Shown here one piece after another: positions 54,103 to 63,981 of a stretch of 64,000 nucleotides of DNA (positions are counted from its first letter, which is position 1; each line of letters starts with the position of its first letter). Source of the DNA: Calothrix sp. NIES-4101. GTDB lineage: Bacteria; Cyanobacteriota; Cyanobacteriia; Cyanobacteriales; Nostocaceae. The stretch is from the NCBI GenBank assembly GCA_004296455.1, contig AP018280.1:62001-126000 (forward strand). The letters run 5' to 3'. A model generated the notes under the pieces. That model did no database searches. It was not told the DNA's origin and saw only the letters and a program-made list of their open reading frames with translations. A program made the position numbers and the translations under genes.

Positions 54103-55941
54103 ATGCTCTTTTTTAATCACTTACGCCATTTTACAATTCGGTTTCTGCTGACCAGCCTGTTAACGATCGCCCTAGTCATAGGCTGGAGTGCGATCGCCCA
54201 CAGTCAACTACCTTCATTACCAACCGCAGCTTCCGACGATCCGCGTCAGCCGCCCGACGGTGTCACTCGCCTCGGTGTATATGAAATTGCAATGGTGCTC
54301 TCACCTTTAGATAATAAATTTTTGTTTGAAGTTGTCTCCCCCACTGTTTTTAATCGGGACAAGCCAACGGAGGAGAGCCTACCAGTGGAGGTACGTGTTG
54401 AAGAAATTAGACAACGTTTGAGGCGACTATTCCATCGAGCCATCAAAGCCAAACAAACACCCATCGTTTCCATTGCTACCCTTAATAACCGCTCCATCCT
54501 CCAACTCAGTGACGATCAAACGTCACGTCCATTAAAGTTAGTAACGCTGACGGAACCCGATGCTGACTACCATGGCAAAACTCTAGAGGAATTGGCGAAA
54601 GAATGGCAGCAAATATTACAGGTGGAAGTGGAGCGCATTGACCAGCTTTTCTCACGCCCTGTGTTACTACAACGTATTGGGCAGTCTCTGCAAATTGCGA
54701 TCGGACTACTGTTGGGTAGTTTTGTGCTGTGGTTCTTGCGGCAAGCCCTAATTCGGAAACAAGAAGCGCTGCAAACTCGCCATCTAGAATCTAAAGCTGG
54801 CTCAGAAGATACTACTGCTGCCCAGTTCGATGCAGAAATATCTCCGACTCAGATACTAGAGAGTAGTCAAACGGAGGCAGAAGCAATTACTCACCAGCGA
54901 TCGCAGTTTTTAGCGCTCCTTCAGCAGCAATTTAGTCTCAAACGCCAGCTCGACATCTATTCCTTTCTCAACTGGGTGTTGTTTTGGGTGTTTATACTGC
55001 TATGGTATATCGGAATTGCAGTCATTATGTCTCGCGTTCCTTTTCTCATGAGATGGGCAATAGAGGCAACCGCCGCTCCCCTTCTCCTGCTAGTTATTTG
55101 GTTTTTTATCAGTCTTGCCATTCGCATCGGCAAAAGCTTAATCGATCGCCTCACCCATGCCTGGACAACACATCCCTATCTACCTTTGAGTGAAACTCAA
55201 CGAATAGCCCTGCGAGCTGCAACGGTTTCTGGAGCATTAAAAGGATTAATCACCTTTGTTTTCATTATGCTAGGTATTGTTTTTTCCCTAAGCGTATTTG
55301 ACGTGCCCACTAGCTCAATTTTGGCAGGAGGTGCTGTCATCGGTATCGCAATTTCTCTGGGTTCCCAAAGTCTGATTAAAGATATGGTCAACGGATGCCT
55401 CATTTTGGTAGAGGATCAATTTGCGGTGGGAGATGTGATTCAGATTGGAGATAAAAGCGGACTGGTGGAAAATCTGAACCTACGTGTAACTCAACTACGA
55501 GATTCCGAAGGTAAACTCATCACTATTCCTAATAGCAACATTACCGATGCCAGCAATTTAACACGCCTCTGGTCACGAGTAGATTTTTCTATTTTGGTAG
55601 ATTATGGCAATGATCCCCAGCAGGTTATCAATGTTTTGAGTCAGGTGTCACAACAACTTTACAACGAACCGCAATGGCGCGAACTCATGCCCAATCCACC
55701 GGAAGTCTTAGGCATTGATGATCTGTCCCACACGGGAATGCTAATGCGGGTATGGATTCAGACAACACCCATGCAGCAGTGGATAGTAGGGCGAGAATTT
55801 CGTCTGCGGGTGCGACAGGCATTTGCAGCAAACAATATCCAGATCGGTAGACCACAATGGATCACCTACAACACCGATTCCACCAATATACAGATAGAGT
55901 CAAGTTCTCCTCACAGAAATTTCACAGGTGAGATTGATTGA
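54103..55941 (+). CDS. MscS-family mechanosensitive channel with large N-terminal domain
   Basis: 612 residues. A signal peptide-like N-terminus (FLLTSLLTIALVIGWSAIAH) precedes a periplasmic domain of about 150 residues. One helix near 198-218, a cytoplasmic loop and then three to four helices follow (about 280-430). The pore-lining segment GGAVIGIAISLGSQSLIKDM leads into the beta domain motif VEDQFAVGDVIQIGDKSGLV, then ITIPNSNI. This is the MscS core, and the C-terminal alpha/beta domain is complete. It should release osmolytes on hypo-osmotic shock. It is co-directional with the peptidase genes, which suggests joint envelope stress or turnover, but no direct link is shown. Confidence 0.88.
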   Translation: MLFFNHLRHFTIRFLLTSLLTIALVIGWSAIAHSQLPSLPTAASDDPRQPPDGVTRLGVYEIAMVLSPLDNKFLFEVVSPTVFNRDKPTEESLPVEVRVEEIRQRLRRLFHRAIKAKQTPIVSIATLNNRSILQLSDDQTSRPLKLVTLTEPDADYHGKTLEELAKEWQQILQVEVERIDQLFSRPVLLQRIGQSLQIAIGLLLGSFVLWFLRQALIRKQEALQTRHLESKAGSEDTTAAQFDAEISPTQILESSQTEAEAITHQRSQFLALLQQQFSLKRQLDIYSFLNWVLFWVFILLWYIGIAVIMSRVPFLMRWAIEATAAPLLLLVIWFFISLAIRIGKSLIDRLTHAWTTHPYLPLSETQRIALRAATVSGALKGLITFVFIMLGIVFSLSVFDVPTSSILAGGAVIGIAISLGSQSLIKDMVNGCLILVEDQFAVGDVIQIGDKSGLVENLNLRVTQLRDSEGKLITIPNSNITDASNLTRLWSRVDFSILVDYGNDPQQVINVLSQVSQQLYNEPQWRELMPNPPEVLGIDDLSHTGMLMRVWIQTTPMQQWIVGREFRLRVRQAFAANNIQIGRPQWITYNTDSTNIQIESSSPHRNFTGEID

Positions 55942-56300
55942 CATCCACCCCATCCCTAAAGGGAGAAGGGGCTGGGGGATGAGGGCGAGACTCAGCGAAA
56001 GTGTCCGAAGGATTGTCATTAACTTAATTGCTGATTAAGACGATCGCGCAACGTTCATACAAAAAGCAGGTTTACTCCACCACAAAGAGCGGCTTGATCT
56101 GGGAGAGACAACTGCTGTTGGGCGCTTGCTTGGGGTTAGCCAGAAAGTCGGCGGCAATTTGAGTCACACAGGTTGCCGCAGGCATACCCCGCGGCGGAAA
56201 TAACGACCCATGCCCGAGACCGGGGAAGGTGTAAACATAGGCGGTTTTTAAGTTCCTGGCTACGGCTTCCCCGTAGGGTTGGGGTGTGACTGGGTCGTAA

Positions 56301-58149
56301 CCCGGATTTCTCACAAAGAATGAGAAAATAGGGGTCAAAAACTGCCAAAATCTATATTGCACAAGTATCCTAGCAGTTTGAAGTATGACCCCAAATAAAA
56401 ACAATTGTATCCCGGAACAGTTCAGATTTGAACAAGTAAAGTCATGTCCAGTTATAGTTAATTTCAAGGGTGAGGCTGTAACATCGGATGCAGGATTAAC
56501 ATTAATTGCGGAACTGGACAAAAAAAGAGAGATAACATCACGGCTGGCAGCATGTTTCAAAGACTACCGAGACCCAAATAAAATTCTGCATCCGGTTAAT
56601 AGCCTCATTGCACAAAGAATATATGGTCTAATCATGGGCTATGAAGACATAAATGACCACGAAACTCTACGCCATGATGCGATATTCGCACTGGCAGTAG
56701 GAAAAGCAATTAATTTAGAACAAGAACCAATTACTCTGGCCGGAAAAAGTACGTTAAATCGCCTCGAACATTGTCCAGAAGATGTCTCTTCAAGAGCAGA
56801 TAGTCGATATCACCGTATTGAACATGATGCATCAGCCATAGAAACACTCTTAGTTGAGCTATTTTTAGAATCTTATCGAAAGCCACCACGACAGATAATT
56901 TTGGATTTAGACGTTACCGATGATTTAGTTCATGGTAATCAAGAAGAAACATTTTTTAATCCTTATTACAGAGGATATTGTTATGCCCCACTTTATATTT
57001 TCTGCGGTAAACAAATACTAGCGGCAAAACTTCGTGCGTCTAATGTTGACCCGGCGGAAGGAGGATTAGGAGAATTACAAAGAGTAATAAAAATAATCCG
57101 CTCACGATGGAAAGATGTGAAAATTATTATTCGTGGAGATAGTGCTTATTCGAGAGAAGATATAATGAGTTGGTGTGAATCTCAAACTGAAATTGATTAT
57201 GTATTGGGACTGGCTCCAAATAATAGGCTACTCCAAGCAACTAAGTCAATTCAGTATCGTGCATCCCAAGAATACTCAGGAAAAATTCAACATATAGTCG
57301 AGTTTTTTGAAACCTTATTTCCTCCATCACCAGATTTAAAGAAGGACGCAGCAGTATTTGTTGATAACTCAGTTTGGTATTGCTCTCTTGACTACCAAAC
57401 TCTAGATAGTTGGAGCCGTCATCGTCGTGTTGTCGCCAAAGTTGAATATAGCTATAAAGAAGTCGATACTCGCTTTGTAGTCACTTCGCTCCCTGTTAAT
57501 AAAATCCCGCCAGGGCGACTTTATACTCAAAAGTACTGCCCGCGCGGGAATATGGAAAATTGTTTAAAAGAACAAAAGCTAGGGTTACATAGTGATAGAA
57601 CAAGTACCCATACTTTTGAAGGAAATCAATTACGTTTGTGGTTGGCGTCTATTGCTTATATTTTGATGAATGCTCTACGAGAACAATGTTTAGCAAAGAC
57701 GGAATTCAAAAATGCAACTGTTGAGACTATACGCACAAAATTATTGAAGTTAGGAGCTGTCATTACCATTAGTAAAAGACGGATTTTAATCGCAATTAGT
57801 AGTGCCTGTCCTTATCAAGAGATTTTCGCAATGGTTTATAAGAGTTTATCTCAATTACCTTGCCCTGGCTGATAATGACCTAATTTAATTCATACTGATT
57901 TTGATTTTTAATAGCTGGTTTTTAGGGTTATTTTACTTGATTTAAACCCCTGAATTGGCATATCAATTTTTATTTCTAGAACTCAGTTGTTTCAGTATTA
58001 GCTACTTTTAATGTATTGTATATATCTTTGATTGGTTCGGTCCTTACTTGGAGTTGCCCACGTTCTGGAGGTATTTTGATGATGTATTAATTAAATCATC
58101 TTAAATTTGGCTAATGCAAGCATTTTTTCTCACTTGTGAGAAATCCGGG
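56301..58149 (+). mobile_element. IS1380-family insertion sequence, intact
   Basis: The ends CCCGGATTTCTCACAA on the plus strand (56301) and, read on the minus strand, from 58149 are perfect 16-bp inverted repeats that continue imperfectly. The element is flanked by GTAA on both sides (56297-56300 and 58150-58153), a 4-bp target duplication. Total length is 1849 bp. The host gene frame is restored exactly when it is removed, so the insertion is clean and presumably recent. Confidence 0.95.
56385..57872 (+). CDS. IS1380-family transposase
   Basis: 495 residues of a DDE transposase. Family features are the N-terminal TSDAGLTLIAELDKK, the Asp-rich strand IILDLDVTDDLVHGNQ, IIIRGDSAYSREDIMSWCES with the second Asp, and the C-terminal NMENCLKEQKLGLHSDRTST with the catalytic Glu. 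No stop or frame break is seen, so it is probably functional. It is coded opposite to the interrupted peptidase gene. Confidence 0.92.
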   Translation: MTPNKNNCIPEQFRFEQVKSCPVIVNFKGEAVTSDAGLTLIAELDKKREITSRLAACFKDYRDPNKILHPVNSLIAQRIYGLIMGYEDINDHETLRHDAIFALAVGKAINLEQEPITLAGKSTLNRLEHCPEDVSSRADSRYHRIEHDASAIETLLVELFLESYRKPPRQIILDLDVTDDLVHGNQEETFFNPYYRGYCYAPLYIFCGKQILAAKLRASNVDPAEGGLGELQRVIKIIRSRWKDVKIIIRGDSAYSREDIMSWCESQTEIDYVLGLAPNNRLLQATKSIQYRASQEYSGKIQHIVEFFETLFPPSPDLKKDAAVFVDNSVWYCSLDYQTLDSWSRHRRVVAKVEYSYKEVDTRFVVTSLPVNKIPPGRLYTQKYCPRGNMENCLKEQKLGLHSDRTSTHTFEGNQLRLWLASIAYILMNALREQCLAKTEFKNATVETIRTKLLKLGAVITISKRRILIAISSACPYQEIFAMVYKSLSQLPCPG

Positions 58150-59475
58150 GTAAGCGCCATTCAATACCAGGGTGGGAATCTCTGGATTTTCGTAGACAAA
58201 TGGCGGTTTCAGATCGGCCTGGAGAACATCACAGACCTTTGTCACCGCTTCAGCTTCGCGGATGCCCAAGGGGATGAGTTGTGGATAGGGCGGCGGCAGC
58301 ACTTGGGCGGGTGTGACTTGCAACGATTTCGCCCGGGCACAGAGGACGGTGTGATACATTCCTTTCGCTTCGATACTTTCCAGATTCTCTGAAAGTTTTT
58401 CTGCAATCCAACCAAAGTTGCCCTGGCTCGCAGCCTGGATGAACTTGGGTATAGAAGTACCACGGGCTGTGTTACCGGAATAGGGTCGGGCTAAATAAGA
58501 TTCGAGGCCAGTGATAAAGGCATTGCCATCGAGTTGGGTAACGACTGTTTTTTTGCTGGAGGGAATGGACAGGGTCAGGGGAACCGGTTTCTGGTTGAGT
58601 TGATCGACGATCGCCAGAAATTTCTGTTCCAGGTTGGGATAGGCCTGGCTGCATTGTTGATCTTGGGCGCAGGCGTGAAACAGATTTCGCAGGGCATAGC
58701 TTATGGTGTGGCCCGCCGCCAGGTTAAAATCAATATCCGGTCTAACCACGCCATCCAGGATCACGCTGCGCAGTTTTGCCTTGTGCTTGTCCGCCTGAGC
58801 GATGACATATTGCCCCAGCAGTGTGCCGTAGGAGACGCCATAGTAGTTAAATTGCGGGTAGCCTAAGGTCTCTGCCACAAAATACACATCAGCCGCATTT
58901 TCGCGGGTATTGAAGGCGTTGGGGTTAATCCCTTGAGCCTTGAAGCGATCGTTACACGCCTTGAACCAGCCCGGATCAGTGTACGCTTTCTCCCCTTTGG
59001 CCACAGCAATATTGTGAGCATTCATCTCTGGACAGGAAAGGAAAGGCTTGGAATACCGTGTCCCCCGCTCCTCTACGAAAATCAAATCACGGCTCCTTAA
59101 CAAAGCTTGTAGTTCGGGCAATGTCGGCAAAGCCCAATCGACAATAATGCCGATGGTTGAGTCACCCGGACCACCCTGTTCGACAAACAGGGGATCGGCA
59201 GCAGGGGCTTTGCTGGTGCTGCGGGTGCGCACGACAGCGAGTTGGATGGTTCGTCCCTGGGGTTGGGCGTGCTGTTCTGGGACAGTAACGTAACCACAAT
59301 CCGACTGGGCAGCAACGGTGGCAGGTAATTCAAAGGTTTTGCAGTCAACGGTTTTCCATGCCGCACCAAATTTGGCACGATTAGGGGTCACGCCATCGCC
59401 TGCACTACTGCTGGTGATAACAACCGCAACAGTGAGCAGGGTGAATGAGCAAAAATGAGTCAGTCGTCGGTTCAT

Positions 59476-60030
59476 GAGGGGTTGTCCTTAATCGTTAATT
59501 CAAAAACATTCGCCACGTTACACATGGCGAAGGCAAGTCAGAACGCCTCTTTCAATACCTTTGCCAAAATAAAGAGGGCTTTCCGTAGTAGAGTTATTTT
59601 TTACCAAAACCACAATTTAGGAATAATGTTTGATACATCAAAAACTTTATCTTATGTAAATAATGCAGCTTGATTACTCACTTGGCAAGACTCTGGCTAT
59701 AAGTAGCTTAACTGATTTATCTGCACTTGAAGTAAATAAGAAAACATGGGAAATTTGACTCTATCTAAGAATTGTATGATTCTTAACAAGTAAAAATATT
59801 CAGTAGGTCACAAAGTTTTCTAGTATCGACTGATATTTTGGATTTTAGAAGGTCTATCCCTAGAAAATATCGAGTCCAGATTGCTGCATAAAGCAAAGAT
59901 TAAAATTTAATTTTTAATTTACTGGAAGAATTGATTCCTTTCAGATGCAGATATCCGTGAAACCAGAATTTTTAGGGTTTAACTCAGGCTATCTAGAGTT
60001 GGATTTGTAAATATTTAGGAGACAAAAATC
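59476..60030. other. Intergenic region with one palindrome
   Basis: TTCGCCA at 59509-59515 and TGGCGAA at 59525-59531 form a perfect hairpin just upstream of the interrupted peptidase gene. CTTTCAATACCTTTGCCAAAA follows near 59549, a variant of a string seen near 3372, so both are probably dispersed spacer repeats. No gene is supported in the rest. Confidence 0.5.
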
Positions 60031-60447
60031 ATGAAAATTAAAACATCACTTGTTGCCACTGTTTTATCTTTAGTATCGATGTCTACAGCTTTTCCAGCCA
60101 AAGCAAACATCCCTAATGCACAAGCACCAGCAATTAATTATGTGTTAGCACCTTCCAATCCTTCCTCGTTCACAGAGTCAAAGCAACCTGATCTAATCGC
60201 CAGAACTAATTGGGTGAGACTAGCTGGAGGTCGTGCAAGACGAATTAACCTACGTGCAAGAGCAACTATTAACTCACGTATTATAGGCTATGGCTTAGGT
60301 GGCGATCGCGTCCAAAATTTACAATGCGTTCAAGATAATGATAGAGGGGGTAGAGGACTTAACTGGTGCAAAGTGAAGTTCCCAAGATCGGGAGCAATTG
60401 GCTGGATACGTAGTGACAATATTATTTTCAGCGATGGTGGTGAATAA
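60031..60447 (+). CDS. Small secreted protein with SH3-type domain
   Basis: 138 residues. The signal peptide is MKIKTSLVATVLSLVSMSTA followed by FPAKANI, probable cleavage after AKA. GGAGACAAAAATC precedes the ATG. The mature C-terminal half (about 60-134: INLRARATINSRIIGYGLGG, LNWCKVKFPRSGAIGWIRSD) has the pattern of bacterial SH3 domains (SH3_3), with a Cys pair in LQCVQDN and NWCKVK. The signal peptide is much like those of the 34770 and 37009 proteins. Binding to peptidoglycan or wall polymer is the usual inferred role. Confidence 0.75.
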   Translation: MKIKTSLVATVLSLVSMSTAFPAKANIPNAQAPAINYVLAPSNPSSFTESKQPDLIARTNWVRLAGGRARRINLRARATINSRIIGYGLGGDRVQNLQCVQDNDRGGRGLNWCKVKFPRSGAIGWIRSDNIIFSDGGE

Positions 60448-60482
60448 ACTCAATTTCCTGATTTTCCAAAGTGTATAGATAA

Positions 60483-60902
60483 TCACGATGTGAGCATCCA
60501 ATTTTGCAAGAAACAGAATTCTCGTACTCTCAAAAGATTGGTACATGATTGATCAAAATAAGCTGCATAGAAAAGAGCTTCTAGAATAAAGTTATAGGAA
60601 GAGATAGAAATTACCTGCTCAAGTGTAAGTTGGTCGAATATTTCTTGAATGCGATCGCGTAAAGCTTGTAAAGAAGAGAAAAGTTGATTTTTGAGTGGTT
60701 TCTTGAGGAGTTGCCAAAGTCTCTCAATCGGGTTGAGTTCAGGAGCTGATGCTGGTTGAAACAGAGGAATAATATTTTCTGGCCAACAGAGCTTTGAACT
60801 TGTATGAGCAGGTGCTTGATCAATCTGTAAAATAGCGTAATCATCACCGGCGTTGCACAGATAGCCAGTCCAGGAACTGTTGAAAACACTCGCCATTAAG
60901 TT
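60483..60902 (-). pseudogene. Truncated IS630-type transposase fragment with a frameshift
   Basis: The minus strand reads ELNGECFQQFLDWLSVQ from the ISAs1 boundary at 60902, then needs a frame change to continue DDYAILQIDQAPAHTSSKLC. That is followed by PASAPELNPIERLWQLLKK, the closing DDE_3 region of IS630-type transposases. The catalytic Asp of IDQAPAHTS and the Glu of NPIERLW are present, but the N-terminal half is gone. The cut coincides with the ISAs1 left end. Confidence 0.8.
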
Positions 60903-62592
60903 CAGGGGAAACGCATCTAAAAAAACATCACAAGTATTGACAAAAAGCTTTATTAGTGAATTTAAAATAAATAGAGCTTACTTGACTCATAAAAGCAAAT
61001 CATTTTAGTAATTAAGTATTACATTTATGAATTTTCTAGAATGTCTTGTTATTAGAGATAGAAGTTTTATTTATGACACTAAATCAGTAATTATTGCAGT
61101 ATATTTACTATTGTTCGACAAAGTTGCCTTTTTCAGAAATCTTGAAAGAGCGTCAATAGCAGAAAAATAGTGTCAGTGCAATGGTATTTTCAGTTCTATA
61201 GAATCTGAAGAAATGAAAATATTGAGATGAAACTGAAACCAAAATTGACGATCGCAGACCACTTTGATTCGGTAAAAGATCCAAGAGTAGAACGCACAAA
61301 ACGACATAGCTTACTGGATATCTTTACAATTGCAATCTGTGCTGTAGTTTGTGGAGCAGATACATGGGGTGAAATAGAAGAATATGGGAAAGCCAAGCAA
61401 CAGTGGTTAAAAAAATTTTTAAAGTTACCGAATGGTATCCCCTCACACGATACATTTGCTCGTGTTTTTGCTCGTATCAATCCAGAGGAATTTCAATCAA
61501 GTTTTATTAATTGGATTCAGTCAATTAGTAAATTAACTTCGGGAGAAGTTGTTGCAATTGATGGTAAAACCCTGCGCCATTCATATGATAAAAGTCAAGA
61601 TAAAGCTGCCATACATATGATTAGTGCATGGGCGACAAATGTGCAATTAGTTTTAGGTCAATTAAAAGTTGATGATAAATCAAATGAAATTACAGCGATT
61701 CCAGAATTGATTAAACTATTATCTCTCAAAGGCTGTATTGTTTCTATCGATGCAATGGGTTGTCAAAAATCAATTGTTAAACAAATTGTCAAGCAAGAAG
61801 CAGATTATATTATTGCACTTAAGAAGAATCAAAAAAACTTGTATAATCAAGTAGAAGCTTTATTTAAAGATGCAATTATTTCTAAATTTCAACAATATCA
61901 GCATACAGAGCATCGTTTGGTTGATGAGAGTCACGGACGAATAGTTACTAGGTATTACAGCGTGTTAAATAATGTCGGACATCTTCTTGACCTCAAAGAT
62001 GCATGGGCAAATCTATACAGTATTGGAAAGGTTGATACTTTGAGAATTGCAAATGGTAAAACTAAGTTAGAAAGTCGTTATTATATTATGAGTATAGACC
62101 GAAATGCAGAGTTTTTTAGTAATGCAATACGTAGCCATTGGCAGATAGAGAATTGTTTACATTGGGTATTGGATGTTCAGTTTCACGAAGATGATTCTCG
62201 AATACGTAAAGATAATGCTCCAGCTAATTTTGCCGTTTTAAGGCATATTGCCCACAGTCTTATAACCCAAGAGAAATCATCAAAGATTGGAGTCAATAAT
62301 AAGCGAAAAAAAGCTGGTTGGGATAATGAATATTTAGTTAGCTTATTCAACAAATAATTTTATCTCGCCTTCAAAATAATTATTTAAATAATACATTAAA
62401 TTCGTAAGTATATTCATATTTATGATATTTATTGATGTAATTTTAATGATAAATACTTGCATCTTTTTCAATTAATATTGGATGTTAAATCATTTTTTCT
62501 GATTAAAAATATTCGATACCATATTCATATTTTTTTCTCATTGGAAAAGCTTATTTTGCCAATATTTTGGCTATTTAGATGCGTTTACCCTG
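60903..62592 (+). mobile_element. ISAs1-family insertion sequence
   Basis: The left end CAGGGGAAACGCATCTAAA (60903-60921) and, on the other strand, the right end CAGGGTAAACGCATCTAAA (62574-62592) match at 18 of 19 bases. The length of 1690 bp exceeds the usual 1.2-1.4 kb because of about 320 noncoding bases left of the transposase and 235 right of it. No target duplication is visible: the left flank (IS630 relic) and right flank (CyRepA1 relic) are unrelated. The flanks were therefore joined by rearrangement, or one side has been lost. Confidence 0.85.
61227..62357 (+). CDS. ISAs1-family transposase
   Basis: 376 residues. The ISAs1 N-terminal region (FDSVKDPRVERTKRHSLLDI, then ADTWGEIEEYGKAKQQWLKK) precedes the DDE domain. 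Its motifs are VVAIDGKTLRHSYDK, CIVSIDAMGCQKSIVKQIVK and the closing SHWQIENCLHWVLDVQFHED, which contains the catalytic Glu. The frame is intact and all three acidic residues are present, so it is probably functional. Confidence 0.93.
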   Translation: MKLKPKLTIADHFDSVKDPRVERTKRHSLLDIFTIAICAVVCGADTWGEIEEYGKAKQQWLKKFLKLPNGIPSHDTFARVFARINPEEFQSSFINWIQSISKLTSGEVVAIDGKTLRHSYDKSQDKAAIHMISAWATNVQLVLGQLKVDDKSNEITAIPELIKLLSLKGCIVSIDAMGCQKSIVKQIVKQEADYIIALKKNQKNLYNQVEALFKDAIISKFQQYQHTEHRLVDESHGRIVTRYYSVLNNVGHLLDLKDAWANLYSIGKVDTLRIANGKTKLESRYYIMSIDRNAEFFSNAIRSHWQIENCLHWVLDVQFHEDDSRIRKDNAPANFAVLRHIAHSLITQEKSSKIGVNNKRKKAGWDNEYLVSLFNK

Positions 62593-63981
62593 GATAGAGC
62601 AATTCCCGAAGGAGGACATCATTTACTGTGTTGTTCCGCCCAAAAAGCCAAATCGAAATGGGGAACGCAAGCCTTAGAGGAGAGATTTCGCCGTAAATTC
62701 CCAGATTTGAGGATTTTACGAATCGATAGCGAATCTGTCTCCGATCCATCTCACCCAGCTTTCGGTTGCATTGCCCATCTCAACGAAATTCTCGTTAAAT
62801 ATGACCTTGTGATTGCGTCGCCGAGTTTGGAGACGGGAGTATCGATCGATATCAAAGGTCATTTTTCCGCAGTGTGGGGGATTTTTCAGGGTGTGCAGTC
62901 AGCAAATTCGGTGCGACAGATGTTAGCGAGGGTGAGAGAAACGGTCGATCGCCACATCTGGGTAAGAAGTAGTGGTATTGGTTTTGTTGGCAATGGCTCC
63001 ACCTCAGTTGGTGTGCTGTTAGCCAGTCAACATGCAGCAGCAAAAGCAAATATTACCTTGTTATCGCAGGCTGATAATGCAGATTACAGCATCGATGAGA
63101 ATTTTCAGCCCGAATCGTTACAAACCTGGGCGAAACGGGCTTGTGTGATTAATGCTCAGATGCGGTGTTATCGGGAATTTGTGGTGCAGGGTCTGGAGGA
63201 GGATGGTTATCAAGTTCTCGATGCGAATAAGGTTCCAGACGAAGAATGTTGTGGGGTGTATGATTCTGTAAAAACCGCTTCCAAGGAATTGTATTTGGAG
63301 GAATGTCGGGCGATCGCACAATCCGAAAATATCTCCGACACAGAATTTAAGAAGTTGCAGGATAAAAAAGCTAAAACTAAAACCGAGCGACATCAGGAAC
63401 GGAAAGCATTACTCAAAGAGCGTTACGGGGTTGAGGTGACACCTGGGCTTGTTGAGAAGGATGATAGCGGGTGGTATCCCCAATTACGGCTGCATTATTT
63501 TCTGACCGTCGGACGGGAACAGCTTATGGAGCGCGATCGCAACCGGGCAAAAACTCAAATAGAAGTAGGGGAGAATGCCATTTGGAAGCCTGATTTTAAT
63601 CGTGGGCAGTTATTACCCTTGGTTTTGCTATTGGAAGATTTGAATATTCGCTATTTTCTCACGCCTGGGGTGATGTTTCGCGGTTCCGATGTGGAGTTGC
63701 AACATCTTAAGGCTACTGCGGTGCAGCATCGGCATATTATTCGCAATTATTTGAGGGTTTCGGTGTCTGAGAAGATGAGTTGTGTTGCGATTATTCAAAC
63801 CCTATTGAGTAAATTAGGGTTGAGCTTAACCTACGTCGGGCGATTTGGAGCGAGGGGAGAACGGGAACGGGTATACCAGTTTGTTGAGCCGAAAGATGGA
63901 CGAGGTGAGGTTTATGCAAAATGGCAAAATCGTGTGGTCACTGAGGTTTCTCGAAGTGTTGTTGGTGTCCACCAGCGATAA
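62593..63981 (+). pseudogene. C-terminal part of a CyRepA1-family plasmid replication protein
   Basis: The frame is open across the ISAs1 right end and reads RAIPEGGHHLLCCSAQKAKS, then RRKFPDLRILRIDSESVSDP and ETGVSIDIKGHFSAVWGIFQ. This is the helicase-like C-terminal core of CyRepA1, a cyanobacterial plasmid replication protein usually about 1000 residues long. About 460 residues remain, from the IS boundary to the stop. Motifs near the C-terminus include a helicase VI-like segment (QSANSVRQMLARVRE). The N-terminal primase-like half and start codon are lost. Its position against a chromosomal IS boundary suggests a plasmid-derived relic. The gene is not expected to support replication. Confidence 0.8.

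Larger units (their letters stand above)
56072..59475 (-). pseudogene. Exported S33 (TAP-like) peptidase gene split by an IS1380 element
   Basis: The gene runs on the minus strand from ATG 59475 (signal peptide FCSFTLLTVAVVITSSSAGD) to 58154, is broken by the element, and resumes from 56300 to a stop at 56072. Removing the element and one copy of GTAA restores an open frame of 1551 bases, 516 residues. The junction then reads LVLNGAYDPVTPQPYG. The nucleophile Ser is in YYGVSYGTLLGQYV, the Asp in GAYDPVTP, and the His in GLGHGSLFP lies on the far side of the insertion. The split form lacks the acid and the His, so it should be inactive. The intact gene lacks the long lid of the two upstream peptidases. 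The core left behind still ends with a short IS-derived tail. Confidence 0.9.

Noticed and set aside
55942-56070. G-rich stretch with GGGAGAAGGGGCTGGGGGATGAGGG as possible gene or regulatory RNA
   Set aside because: It looks like a common cyanobacterial low-complexity spacer repeat and has no hairpin or promoter context.
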